A stretch of 64,000 nt of DNA from Pseudomonas moraviensis (GTDB lineage: Bacteria > Pseudomonadota > Gammaproteobacteria > Pseudomonadales > Pseudomonadaceae). The position numbers and the translations under genes were made by a program. The notes below the pieces were generated by a model. The model ran no database searches. It was not told the DNA's origin and worked only from the letters and a program-made list of their open reading frames with translations. The stretch lies in NCBI RefSeq assembly GCF_900105805.1, contig NZ_LT629788.1, forward strand, positions 4,820,501 to 4,884,500, in the 5' to 3' direction. Below, piece by piece: positions 37,526-46,823 of the stretch (its first letter is position 1; the number at the start of each line of letters is the position of its first letter).

Positions 37526-38562
37526 GGTTGCGATCCGGATTTGCTGTCGAGACTCGGGGGGCCATCGACCAGCACGCGGAACGGCGCGGCATCAGTGCGC
37601 AGAATCAGTTTGGTTTCCGGTGTGACAATGGTGCCGAGGGTATCGAGCGAACGCAGCAGGTTGTACAGCTGCGGCGAGCTGGCGTAGGCGCGACCATAAA
37701 TCTGCGCAGCCTCTACCCGTGACTGCGCTTCGATGTCGGCGGCTTTTACCGTGGCATCGGCTTGGACAATTCGCGCATCGCGTTCGGCAGCGGAGCGGAT
37801 CTGCGCCGCCTCGCGTTTGCCGATCGCTGTGCGTTCGGTGGCGATGGTTTCACGCTCGGCGCGCATACGATCGACCGTTGCACTGAGCGTGACCGAAGGT
37901 AACGTCAGCCGCTCAATGCCGACTTGCACCACGCGCACGCCATAAGTGGCGAGCAATTGTTGATCGATCTGCTGACGCAACTGCGCTTCAAAATCGCTGA
38001 TGTGCACTTGGCTGGCATCGGTGTTGACCAGATCGGCCAGGTCGAAACTGCTGGCCGTGGTTTCCAGGGCCGAGCCGACAAAGGTACGAATCTGCCGGGC
38101 CGCTTCGTCCGGCTGATTCTGCACTGCACGCATGAAGCGCTGCACGTGTTCAGGATCACCCTGCACCTGCCACGCCACATACGCTTGAACGATGATGCGC
38201 AAACCGTCCCGAGTACCGACATCCTGCAAACCGCTGGAGGTTGTCCGCAGACGCAAGTCCACCGGAATTGCCGCCTCGAACGGCGCAGGCCAGCGCCAGC
38301 TCAATCCGGGATCAAGCAAGACCCGCGAGGGATTACCGAAACGGGTGATGACCGTGGCTTCGCCGGAGCGCACTTGCACCAGACTCGCGGCAGCGATGGC
38401 AAACGCCACCAGCAACGCCGCCCAACCCATGCGCCGCCAGGGAAATGGCCCGGCGTCCTGGGCATCGCCATGATGGTGGTGACCATGGTGATGGTGATGC
38501 CCGCCGTGGCCATGGTCGTGGCTGCGGTGGTCGTGAACGTCATGCACAGGCGACTGGCTCAA
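37522..38562 (-). CDS. SPFH-domain protein with histidine-rich N terminus, HflC-like
   Basis: A 346-aa protein. The cytoplasmic-looking N terminus (residues 5-32) contains about 16 histidines with aspartates and glycines. It is followed by a membrane segment (about 47-65), an SPFH domain (RSGEATVITRFGNPSRVLLD) and a long coiled coil (about 220-300, IATERTAIGKREAAQIRSAA). The histidine cluster is absent from standard HflC and should bind zinc or a similar ion. Four-base overlaps with both neighbours suggest stoichiometric production. Confidence 0.84.
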   Translation of the reverse strand: MSQSPVHDVHDHRSHDHGHGGHHHHHGHHHHGDAQDAGPFPWRRMGWAALLVAFAIAAASLVQVRSGEATVITRFGNPSRVLLDPGLSWRWPAPFEAAIPVDLRLRTTSSGLQDVGTRDGLRIIVQAYVAWQVQGDPEHVQRFMRAVQNQPDEAARQIRTFVGSALETTASSFDLADLVNTDASQVHISDFEAQLRQQIDQQLLATYGVRVVQVGIERLTLPSVTLSATVDRMRAERETIATERTAIGKREAAQIRSAAERDARIVQADATVKAADIEAQSRVEAAQIYGRAYASSPQLYNLLRSLDTLGTIVTPETKLILRTDAAPFRVLVDGPPSLDSKSGSQP

Positions 38563-40520
38563 TGGGTGGCTCCTGGTTGAGCGTTGATACGTGCGGGCGA
38601 CGGATCAGCCGGCAGCGTGAAAGTGCGCAGATCGATGGTTGGCGCATTGGCGCTGCCGCCGAGTCGATGATCGAGTACCAGCAACCTGGCCTTACTCAAG
38701 CCCTGACTGAGCTGATCGAAGTACTGCTCCAGCACGAAAGCCTGGCCGGCACTGGCGAAGGCTTTCTGTTCGGCACTGAATTTCAGGTCCGCGGTTTGCG
38801 CGGCGGCATTGATCTCCCGAGCGTTTGCCGTCGCCTGGTCGCGAACCGTGCTCGCCTGCAACTGCGCTTCGTTGCTGGCCTGCGCAGCCGCCCCGCGTTC
38901 GCGAGCGATCAACGCCTGGGCGCCGATCTGCGCCGCTTGCACACTGTGGTAGGCATTCGCCGCGCCGGCCGGTGGATGGATTGCTTCGACAACGGTGGCG
39001 AGGATCTCCACACCGCTGTTCAGTTGGTTCAGATCGCTTTGCACCGCGCGACCGATTTCCTCGGCAAGCCCTGCCCTATCGTCGCCGAGCAATCCGTCGA
39101 GGGTACGCGAGGCGAAATCGTGAACCAGAATGCGACTGGCAGTGCTGCGGAGCAGCGTCGGTACATCGGCGCTGTTATAGGTCGCTGCAAGCGCCGCCTC
39201 GTCGTTCAGACCGATGCGATAGACAAAGCGCACGTCCATATTGACGATCTGCAACCCCTGTTGCGCGTCGCGGCTGCTGGCAATGACCTGGGATTTGTCA
39301 TTGACGTGGCTGGCGTCCCACAAACGGTTGGAGGTCAGCGGTGCCGGGCCTTCAGCGGAATCGGACTGCACGGCCAACGGCTTGTCGCCGACGCTGGTTG
39401 CCAGTTCGTGGACGACGCCGTTTTCAACGCTCAGCACGCGCCCCAACGGCCAAGGCAATCCGGCGTGCAAACCTGGGCCGAACACCTGCTCCGGTTTACC
39501 GAAGCGCTCATAGATGCCGCGACCTTGCAGAGGGATTTCATGTAAGCCGGTCAGCATCCACCCGACCAGTGCGACCACTGCCATCACTGGCAACAGGGCC
39601 CGGCGCATGTAACTGAACGCCCAGATCTGGCGCAGATCGATGCCGAAACGGTTGTGCATTTCATGCTGCAGCGCCAGCCACGGTTGCGGCGGCCAGCGCA
39701 GCATATCGGCGATAAAACTGCGCGCCAGCAGGGTCGGTTCGAGTTGTTCGCGGCGCGGGCTGAAGACTGACAGCACCGCGCGCAACAACAGTTCGATGGC
39801 AACCAACATCGGCAGAATCGCGCTGATCACCGCGATGCGAACTGGCCAAACCGCGTGTTCACTGGCGAACAACAGACACAGTGCACCGATCAGAAGCGAG
39901 AAGATCACCACCCGGGCCAGTTGCCCGAGCGCCGCCGCTTCCGGCCATTGCGCCGGCGGCTCCTGTGCCAGGTGCCGCTCCAGCACCAGCAAGGCGAACG
40001 CCATCAACAACGCCAATGCCGCAGCGATGCTCGCCGAAATACCCAACGCCGCTGTGGGTAACGCCAGATTCCATACTTGCTCGATACTGAGCAGGACCAG
40101 CAACGCCCAGCCGCCGAGCCACAACGTCGGCGCGCCGATTTGTCCGAGCAGATGCCGGCTGCGCTGATTCAGGCGCTCCAGAAGCCTTTCGTACCAGCCA
40201 TCGGCTGTGGCGCCCTCCTCCACAACTGCCGGTTGCGAACTCAACGGATGCAGTACTCGCGCGCGCCATTGCGTCACCCACCAGGCCGATTGCAACCCGG
40301 CGACGAGCACCAGCAACGCTGCGCTTTGATTGATCAACAATGGCAACCACAGTGATCGTGGCGCAAACAGGCCGACGAAAAACGCCAACACCCAGCCCAC
40401 CGCTGTTAATCCACCGAGGCCATAAGCCAGCCGACGCAACTGGCGTCCCTGCGCGGCTGCTTGCTGAAAGCGTGGCAGCCCGGTCACTGGCGTGGCGTCC
40501 AACTCAAGATCGACTTGCAT
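38559..40520 (-). CDS. large polytopic SPFH protein, HflK-like
   Basis: This 653-aa protein is the first gene of the operon. It has about six membrane segments in the first 250 residues, another near 310-330, then an SPFH domain (LQGRGIYERFGKPEQVFGPGLH) and an alanine/glutamine-rich coiled coil (about 520-610). Normal HflK has a single membrane segment, so the N-terminal half is an added domain I do not recognise. A Zur-like box begins 26 bases upstream of the ATG. It is coupled to the next SPFH gene by ATGA. Confidence 0.83.
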   Translation of the reverse strand: MQVDLELDATPVTGLPRFQQAAAQGRQLRRLAYGLGGLTAVGWVLAFFVGLFAPRSLWLPLLINQSAALLVLVAGLQSAWWVTQWRARVLHPLSSQPAVVEEGATADGWYERLLERLNQRSRHLLGQIGAPTLWLGGWALLVLLSIEQVWNLALPTAALGISASIAAALALLMAFALLVLERHLAQEPPAQWPEAAALGQLARVVIFSLLIGALCLLFASEHAVWPVRIAVISAILPMLVAIELLLRAVLSVFSPRREQLEPTLLARSFIADMLRWPPQPWLALQHEMHNRFGIDLRQIWAFSYMRRALLPVMAVVALVGWMLTGLHEIPLQGRGIYERFGKPEQVFGPGLHAGLPWPLGRVLSVENGVVHELATSVGDKPLAVQSDSAEGPAPLTSNRLWDASHVNDKSQVIASSRDAQQGLQIVNMDVRFVYRIGLNDEAALAATYNSADVPTLLRSTASRILVHDFASRTLDGLLGDDRAGLAEEIGRAVQSDLNQLNSGVEILATVVEAIHPPAGAANAYHSVQAAQIGAQALIARERGAAAQASNEAQLQASTVRDQATANAREINAAAQTADLKFSAEQKAFASAGQAFVLEQYFDQLSQGLSKARLLVLDHRLGGSANAPTIDLRTFTLPADPSPARINAQPGATH

Positions 40521-40545
40521 ATCACCCCGGCTACATTGTTCTTGA

Positions 40546-40560
40546 CGTTACGATATAACG
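40546..40560. promoter_or_regulatory. Zur-like box ahead of the SPFH/P-type ATPase operon
   Basis: CGTTACGATATAACG is a palindrome centred on 40553 whose right half (TATAACG) fits the Zur core. The left half departs at one pair. Its distance of 26 bases to the start suits a repressor. It also faces the dihydrolipoyl dehydrogenase gene starting 163 bases away on the other strand. Confidence 0.65.
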
Positions 40561-40722
40561 AAGGCTGTGAAATATTCGTACACAATTACACTTATTCAAA
40601 GACGCCGCAGCTGTCGCTTGCCTGAAGCCTTGACCGAAATGTTCGTCAACGCTCATATTACGCACATAATTTTTATCGCAACTAATCTTGGCTATCCCCA
40701 TCGAGCAATCTGGAGCAAGCGC

Positions 40723-42123
40723 ATGAGCAACTATGACGTGGTGATTCTGGGCGGTGGCCCCGGTGGATATAACGCGGCCATCCGCGCCGGCCAGCTCGGC
40801 CTCAAAGCCGCTTGCGTCGAAGGACGTTCGACCCTCGGCGGCACCTGTCTGAACGTCGGTTGTATGCCGTCCAAAGCCTTGCTGCACGCTTCGGAGCTAT
40901 ACGCCGCTGCGGCCGGTACGGAATTCGCCAACCTCGGCATAGAGGTCAAACCGACGCTGAACCTGGCGCAGATGATGAAACAGAAAGACGAAAGCGTCGC
41001 CGGCCTGACCAAGGGCATCGAGTTTCTGTTTCGCAAGAACAAGGTCGACTGGATCAAGGGCTGGGGCCATATCGACGGCCCGGGCAAGGTCACGGTGACC
41101 GACGCTCAAGGCAACAAGACCGAGCTCAGCGCCAAGGACATCATCATTGCCACCGGCTCCGAGCCCACTCCCCTGCCCGGGGTCGAGATCGACAACCAGC
41201 GCATCCTCGATTCCACCGGCGCGCTGTCGCTCGGTGAAGTGCCCAGGCATTTGGTGGTGATTGGCGCCGGAGTGATCGGCCTGGAGCTGGGTTCGGTATG
41301 GCGGCGACTCGGCGCGCAGGTCACCGTGGTCGAATACCTTGATCGTATCTGCCCCGGCGTCGATGGCGAGGCCGGCAAAACCTTGCAACGCGCGCTGAGC
41401 AAACAAGGCATTGCCTTCAAATTGAGCTCGAAGGTCACCAGCGCCACCAGCTCCGCTTCAGGCGTGCAGCTGAGTGTCGAACCTGCCGCAGGCGGCGCTG
41501 CCGAGCTGATTGAAGCCGATTATGTGCTGGTGGCCATCGGGCGCCGGCCGTACACCCAAGGCCTGGGTCTGGAGAATGTCGGCCTGAGCACCGATAAACG
41601 CGGCATGCTCGCCAACAAGCAACATCGCACCGAAGCCGCCGGGATCTGGGTGATTGGCGACGTCACGTCCGGGCCGATGCTCGCGCACAAGGCCGAAGAC
41701 GAAGCCATGGCCTGCGTCGAACAGATCCACGGCAAGGCCGGCGAAGTCAATTACGCGCTGATTCCCAACGTCATCTACACCCAGCCGGAACTGGCCAGCG
41801 TCGGCCAGACCGAAGAACAGCTCAAGGCCGAAGGGCGCGCCTACAAGGTCGGCAAGTTTCCCTTCACTGCCAACAGCCGGGCGAAGATCAATCACGAAAC
41901 AGAAGGCTTTGCCAAAGTCCTCGCCGACGAGCGCACGGACGAAGTGCTCGGCGTGCACCTAGTTGGCCCGAGCGTTAGCGAGATGATCGGCGAGTTTTGT
42001 GTGGCGATGGAGTTCAGCGCATCGGCCGAGGACATCGCCCTGACCTGCCATCCCCACCCGACGCGCTCGGAAGCTTTGCGTCAGGCAGCGATGAATGTCG
42101 AGGGGATGGCGACGCAGATGTAA
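40723..42123 (+). CDS. dihydrolipoyl dehydrogenase paralogue (E3)
   Basis: This 466-aa flavoprotein disulfide reductase has an N-terminal FAD GGGPGG loop, the redox-active disulfide GGTCLNVGCMPSKALL, an NAD GAGVIGLELGSVW segment and the C-terminal HPHPTRSE catalytic His-Glu. It would reoxidise lipoamide of a 2-oxoacid dehydrogenase or glycine cleavage complex, but no E1/E2 genes are nearby, so it is an orphan paralogue like Pseudomonas Lpd3. The ATG at 40723 follows GGAGC; the longer open frame upstream is not credible. Confidence 0.9.
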   Translation: MSNYDVVILGGGPGGYNAAIRAGQLGLKAACVEGRSTLGGTCLNVGCMPSKALLHASELYAAAAGTEFANLGIEVKPTLNLAQMMKQKDESVAGLTKGIEFLFRKNKVDWIKGWGHIDGPGKVTVTDAQGNKTELSAKDIIIATGSEPTPLPGVEIDNQRILDSTGALSLGEVPRHLVVIGAGVIGLELGSVWRRLGAQVTVVEYLDRICPGVDGEAGKTLQRALSKQGIAFKLSSKVTSATSSASGVQLSVEPAAGGAAELIEADYVLVAIGRRPYTQGLGLENVGLSTDKRGMLANKQHRTEAAGIWVIGDVTSGPMLAHKAEDEAMACVEQIHGKAGEVNYALIPNVIYTQPELASVGQTEEQLKAEGRAYKVGKFPFTANSRAKINHETEGFAKVLADERTDEVLGVHLVGPSVSEMIGEFCVAMEFSASAEDIALTCHPHPTRSEALRQAAMNVEGMATQM

Positions 42124-42145
42124 ATCTCCAAGCCTTGCGCGCTCC

Positions 42146-42210
42146 TTCGCGAGCAGGCTCGCTCCCACATTGGAATGCGTTACCCCTGTGGGAGCGAGCC
42201 TGCTCGCGAA
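42146..42210. repeat. inverted REP pair, short spacer
   Basis: Two standard cores in opposite orientation with a spacer of about 17 bases, between the convergent dihydrolipoyl dehydrogenase and Lrp-type genes. Confidence 0.92.
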
Positions 42211-42224
42211 TGGCACCACCCGGT

Positions 42225-42698
42225 CTACAGCGGCAGATGCCCCAACGGCAACGCCCCCGGCGCTTTCACTGTGTGAATGGCAAAGTTGCTACGAATATCG
42301 CTCACCCCCGGCAGCTTCAGCAGGTGCGCGCTGACAAAGCGGTCGTAAGCGCGCAAGTCTGGCACCACCACTTGCAACAGGAAATCCGACTCCCCGGACA
42401 CCAGAAACGCTGAGACCACTTCAGGCAACGCAGTGACAGCGGCATAAAAAGCCTCGGCGCGTTCTTCGTTATGCCGCTCGACCTTGACCCCGACAAACAC
42501 CGTCAGCCCCAGCCCGACTTCATCACGGTCGAGATTGGCCTGGTAGCCGCGGATCACTCCTGCTTCTTCAAGCATGCGCACCCGCCGCAGGCAGGGCGAG
42601 GCTGACAGGCCGATTTCCTCCGCCAGCTCGACGTTGCTCAGGCGGCCGTTGCGCTGCAGCGCAGCGAGAATCTTGCGGTCATAGGCGTCAAGTTTCAT
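42225..42698 (-). CDS. Lrp/AsnC-family regulator
   Basis: A 157-aa protein with an N-terminal AsnC helix-turn-helix (DRKILAALQRNGRLSNVELA, then SASPCLRRVRMLEEAGVIRG) and a C-terminal RAM domain (VSGESDFLLQVVVPDL). It is divergent from the LysE exporter, the classic layout of an amino-acid-responsive activator with its transporter. The effector amino acid is unknown. Confidence 0.9.
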   Translation of the reverse strand: MKLDAYDRKILAALQRNGRLSNVELAEEIGLSASPCLRRVRMLEEAGVIRGYQANLDRDEVGLGLTVFVGVKVERHNEERAEAFYAAVTALPEVVSAFLVSGESDFLLQVVVPDLRAYDRFVSAHLLKLPGVSDIRSNFAIHTVKAPGALPLGHLPL

Positions 42699-42841
42699 CT
42701 TTGGCAGATTCCGATAGTTACACGCTGGAAAACCAGCAGGTTATGCCAAACACGGAGGGTTTTGAAGCTGACTACGCAAGCACCTGCCCTGCCCTCTCGC
42801 TCTAGACTGGCGCGACCAAATCGACAATGAGAGGGCGCGAC

Positions 42842-43471
42842 GTGGCAAGTCTCTGGCTGTTTATCCTGACCCTGGCTGTGGTGCTTTTATTGCCGGGGCC
42901 GGACATGATCCTGCTCTTGCAAACCGGTGCGCGGCAGGGGCGCGGCGCTGCCTTGGCCACAGCCGTGGGCCTGGCCATCGCACGGGCCTGTCATGTGGCA
43001 TTGGCGGCGCTGGGGCTGGCAGCGCTGTTCAAAACGGCACCGTGGACGTTTGATGTGGTGCGCATCGCGGGTGCGGCGTACCTGCTGTGGATCGGCATTC
43101 AATGTTTTCGCAGCTCGCTGGTGCCGAGCCTGCAATCCCAAGAGCGGGCACCTGCACACGGCCACTGGCGCGAAGCGATCCAGCGCGGCCTGCTGACCAA
43201 CCTGCTCAACCCCAAGGCCTTGTTGTTCTGCTCGGTGCTGCTGCCGCAATTCATCGTCAGTCACGGCGCGCCGGTGTTGAGCCAGTTCGCCGTACTTGGC
43301 CTGGTGCTGGTCAGCGTCGGCCTGCTGTTTGACAGTGTTGTCGCCCTGACCGGCGCGGCACTGGGCCGTTGGCTGCAACACAGTCCAACAGCCCAGCGCG
43401 TTCAGCAATGGCTGTTCGGCAGCCTGTTGATCGGCTTCGCCGTACGCCTGAGCTTCCTTCAGCAGGCTTAA
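42842..43471 (+). CDS. LysE/RhtB-family amino-acid exporter
   Basis: A 209-aa inner-membrane protein with six hydrophobic segments and the family signatures LLPGPDMILLLQTGARQGRGA and RGLLTNLLNPKALLF. It exports amino acids or derivatives. The start is GTG at 42842 because GAGAGGG lies just upstream; the in-frame ATG at 42827 is part of that site. It is divergent from the Lrp-type regulator. Confidence 0.88.
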   Translation: MASLWLFILTLAVVLLLPGPDMILLLQTGARQGRGAALATAVGLAIARACHVALAALGLAALFKTAPWTFDVVRIAGAAYLLWIGIQCFRSSLVPSLQSQERAPAHGHWREAIQRGLLTNLLNPKALLFCSVLLPQFIVSHGAPVLSQFAVLGLVLVSVGLLFDSVVALTGAALGRWLQHSPTAQRVQQWLFGSLLIGFAVRLSFLQQA

Positions 43472-45603
43472 GCCTGGCGCACCTTGCGTTGACGACGGGT
43501 GATCAACACAAGCGCGGCAAGAGCGACCAGCACCATCGCGCCAATCTGCACCGGCCACTTGTAAGGTCGCAGCGTCGCACGCACCGCGTCGGTGACTTGG
43601 GTGACGTAGCGCTTGTCGGCATTTTCGAAGTCCGGGTACGGGCATTGATTGCCGAAGTCTTGCGCCCACGCCACGTAAGGACCTTCTTTGACGTAGCGCT
43701 GATAAAGCGCACTCTGGTCTGCAAGGCTGCTGTTCCAGCCGGCAGCGTTGCACAGCACCGCGGCAAATGCCTGGCTGGTGTGCGGCAGGTGATCGGCGGC
43801 GCGACTGGCCAATGCCGTGGCGACAAAACGATAGTGATAACGCTGATCCGGTTGCGCGGCGCTGGCCTGCTGGCGCTGCACTTCCGCTGCGGAAATCAGC
43901 GGGCCGACATCCAGCTTCGTGCTCTCCAGCGTGTAGCTGCCGCCGAATGTGGCGTAATCAGGCGCCATCTCATAACCGAGGATGTCCATGCCCCACTCCC
44001 GGGCTGTCCATGCGGCGTTGTACAACGCACTGGCGCGTTTGCTCGGCCACCATGCCGCCTTGGCCTTGAGCCGTTGCTCGCCATAGAGCCGGGCCTTGTG
44101 CTGCAGATCGTCACTGGCAAAGTAACTGACCGCTTCCTCGTAACGTCCCTCACGCAGCAACCGTCGACCGAGCAGGTTGCGCAGATTGGCGGCCACCGAC
44201 AGCGGCACGTAGTTATCGCGTTCCTGCTGCGTCAATGGCGGCGGCGCCGGCACGTTCTCATCAACATACTGTTTAAGCTCATCGACCGTCAGCACCCGCT
44301 CGGCAACGGTGGCGGCATCGAACCAGTAAATGCTGTTGCTGCGGTACAACTGGACAAAGGCTTGCAGGTATTCGCCGCGTTGCAACGCCAGGATCGCGCT
44401 TTCGCCCTCGACCCGGCATTTCGGCTGCACGGTTTCAAACGCCCAGTCCGGTGTGCGGCGATAACCCCAGTCTTCGTTCTGCGGGAAAGCCTGGGCGGCT
44501 TTGGCGTAGGCTGCCGCGGCGGCAGTCGTGTCGCCATCACGCACCGCCAGTTTTGCCCGCAACCACCAAGCGAGCCCGCCGTCCCCGGCATTTTCCAGGA
44601 AGGCCTTGGCAGACGCGTAATCGCCCTGTTGATAACTCATTGCCGCCAATCGATCGGCATTGTCGAGGCTGCCATGTGTGCTGTTCTGCAACAGTCTTAC
44701 CAGTTTCTTTTCATTCGGCGGCTGTTCACCGAATGACCAGCCCTGACGACTGACCAGCGACGCCGTGACCAGTTGCTGCACCGCTGGCTGCTGCAGCAGC
44801 TTCGCCAATTGGGCTTGGGGCAATTCAGCCAGTTCGTTCATCAGTTGCTTGAGCGAGGTGTAACCGACCGCCGAGCCGTGCAGGTTCTGCGCTTCGTACA
44901 GTTCGATGGCGCCGCTCCAGTCGCCCGCGCTGCGCAACACCCGCGCTTCTTCACCGAGGCTGGCAACGCCCAGTTCCAGCGGATCGCTGAAGCCATCGAT
45001 GCTCAGCTGCCGGGCCTGACGAAAGGCAGCGCGCGCCTGTTCCAGCGCTTCGATACGGTCATGCGCCTCGGTGCTCATGGCGAAAGCGATGCGCCCCAGG
45101 GAATACGCCGCCCAGGTACTGCGCAACGGACGCTGCTCTGCCGGCAGCGCCAGCACCTTGTTGAAATAATCCGTGGCCGATTGCTGATCGCCGCTGGCAA
45201 AGGCCACTGCGCCGGCGACGTACAAACGGATTTCCGCCGGCAGACCGGCGCCCTGCTCGTCAGCCTGACGCGCGTCGTTGAGCCCGCGCAAGCGCTTGAC
45301 CAAGGCTTGCTGCTCGGCGCTCAGGCCGACCTGTTCAGCCTGTTCCCGTGCCAGCTCCGACGCGTTGTCTTCGGCGTAATCGTTGGGGTTATGGGTCGCG
45401 GCGGTGACATTTTTCAGCCCGGCAATGGTTTTGCCGAGGCGACTGATTTCGAAGCTGAAGCTGCCTTCGGGCAAATCGGCCAACGTCTGCGCGCGATTGT
45501 CGAGCAGGCGCATCGGGAAGTCCGGGCCGCAGGCCAACGCCGAGCCCAGCGGCAGGCTGAGGCTCAGGCACAGCAGATGGCGGGGCCAGTTACGGGTCAA
45601 CAT
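43468..45603 (-). CDS. large TPR-like envelope protein, unknown function
   Basis: This 711-aa protein has a signal peptide (1-24, ending ALACG, possibly lipidated), many helical repeat pairs (for example about 120-330, SGDQQSATDYFNKVLALP and AGDWSGAIELYEAQ) and a C-terminal membrane segment with positive tail (about 690-710). The helical repeats suggest a scaffold at the periplasmic face. I recognise no family. AAGGAGG precedes the ATG. It overlaps the DUF3142 gene by 14 bases and follows it in one operon. Confidence 0.75.
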   Translation of the reverse strand: MLTRNWPRHLLCLSLSLPLGSALACGPDFPMRLLDNRAQTLADLPEGSFSFEISRLGKTIAGLKNVTAATHNPNDYAEDNASELAREQAEQVGLSAEQQALVKRLRGLNDARQADEQGAGLPAEIRLYVAGAVAFASGDQQSATDYFNKVLALPAEQRPLRSTWAAYSLGRIAFAMSTEAHDRIEALEQARAAFRQARQLSIDGFSDPLELGVASLGEEARVLRSAGDWSGAIELYEAQNLHGSAVGYTSLKQLMNELAELPQAQLAKLLQQPAVQQLVTASLVSRQGWSFGEQPPNEKKLVRLLQNSTHGSLDNADRLAAMSYQQGDYASAKAFLENAGDGGLAWWLRAKLAVRDGDTTAAAAAYAKAAQAFPQNEDWGYRRTPDWAFETVQPKCRVEGESAILALQRGEYLQAFVQLYRSNSIYWFDAATVAERVLTVDELKQYVDENVPAPPPLTQQERDNYVPLSVAANLRNLLGRRLLREGRYEEAVSYFASDDLQHKARLYGEQRLKAKAAWWPSKRASALYNAAWTAREWGMDILGYEMAPDYATFGGSYTLESTKLDVGPLISAAEVQRQQASAAQPDQRYHYRFVATALASRAADHLPHTSQAFAAVLCNAAGWNSSLADQSALYQRYVKEGPYVAWAQDFGNQCPYPDFENADKRYVTQVTDAVRATLRPYKWPVQIGAMVLVALAALVLITRRQRKVRQA

Positions 45604-46774
45604 GCGAACCTCCTTGATCAATATGTGCACAACGCGCCCAACCGATAGCGCGCTGCCCGCCCGCCGGCAAGCGGCCGTCACGCAGGCGGGTGAAGGTAAG
45701 CAGATTGGCACTTTGTTGCAACGAGTAACCGGCGAGCGCATCGGCGCCAGCACAGTCCTGCACCTTCAGCGTGATTTGCGCGGGCCACGGGATGTCGAGA
45801 TTGCCGCGGTTTTCGAGCTGGATGTCATAGAGTCCCGCCTGCTCTTTGAGCGACAGGCCGAAATGACTGCTGAGCAAATCACCTCGAGCCACGGCGCGTA
45901 AAGTCGTCAGGCTCCAGGCGCGACGATCGTTGGCCAGCGGCAGACGAAACCAGATCAGCCCGGCGAGATGCTCGGGCGGGTCGTCGCGCAAGGTCTTGGC
46001 CAATTGGCTGAGTTGCAGCGGATCGGCGAGCAGCTCCCGGCGCTGTCCGCCGCGCTCGAGTTGCACTTCGCTTTCCACCACCGGCGCACCACCGTCAGTT
46101 GCCAACAGCGCAACGCCATAAGCCGGCAGCGCCAGATAGAACGGTTTGTCGCTGGCACGTGCCCAGGCCTTGGCCCACTTCAAGGCCTGCTGTGGATCAA
46201 ACAGACCTCGTCGCGGATCGCTCACCGCGTGAACCTGCAGCACGCTGCTGTCGACGCTCTGCAAAAGTGCCGGCAGCCGAGGGCTGTCGAGCCAGGCCGG
46301 CAGCGCGGTGATGCTCAGAGGCAGAGATGGCGGCAAGACGGAGCGTAGATGCTTGAGCAAGTCAGCGTATGCGGGCAGCCGCGCATTGCCGGCATCGTGG
46401 TCGATCTCGACGCCGCTCAGCGTGAGGCCCCGCGCCTGCCAGTCGGCGATGACTTGCAGAATCTGCGCGGTGACCTGCTCCTGATCCAGCGATCGAAGCT
46501 GACCGTCGAGGCGAACCACCGCGATCAAAGGTCGGTCATCCGCTTTCAGTAACGCTGGATCGACCTGCGCCCTGCTCCAACGGGTACCGGGAAAACCCTG
46601 CAATGCCAGCACCCGCAACGTCGAGAAGTCACTGCGACTGTCGCTCAATGCCGGCGCGTGCGCGGACGTCCATTGGCGCTGCCAGACATAGAGTTGCTGG
46701 TCCAGGGCAGGTGCGACGTGTTGCTCGCAACCCGCAAGCAAGACGCCAAGAAACAGACCCACGATAAACCGCAT
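45590..46774 (-). CDS. DUF3142 lipoprotein
   Basis: A 394-aa protein with a lipoprotein signal peptide (lipobox LLAGC, Cys about 16). The barrel-like domain has LSGVEIDHDAGNARLPAYAD and PLSITALPAWLDSP, as in glycoside-hydrolase-like TIM barrels, and the C-terminal domain is beta-rich. Function is unknown, but the acidic EIDHD motif could be a catalytic or substrate site. It is cotranslated with the TPR-like gene downstream. Confidence 0.8.
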   Translation of the reverse strand: MRFIVGLFLGVLLAGCEQHVAPALDQQLYVWQRQWTSAHAPALSDSRSDFSTLRVLALQGFPGTRWSRAQVDPALLKADDRPLIAVVRLDGQLRSLDQEQVTAQILQVIADWQARGLTLSGVEIDHDAGNARLPAYADLLKHLRSVLPPSLPLSITALPAWLDSPRLPALLQSVDSSVLQVHAVSDPRRGLFDPQQALKWAKAWARASDKPFYLALPAYGVALLATDGGAPVVESEVQLERGGQRRELLADPLQLSQLAKTLRDDPPEHLAGLIWFRLPLANDRRAWSLTTLRAVARGDLLSSHFGLSLKEQAGLYDIQLENRGNLDIPWPAQITLKVQDCAGADALAGYSLQQSANLLTFTRLRDGRLPAGGQRAIGWARCAHIDQGGSHVDP

Positions 46775-46823
46775 ACCCTGAAAATCCCTGAGACCACAAG
46801 CCGCAAGGTTACACAAAAACCCC

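Noticed and set aside
36476..40520. SPFH genes as the housekeeping hflK/hflC pair
   Set aside because: There are three, one polytopic and one His-rich, and the usual hfq-hflX-hflK-hflC-purA neighbourhood is absent.
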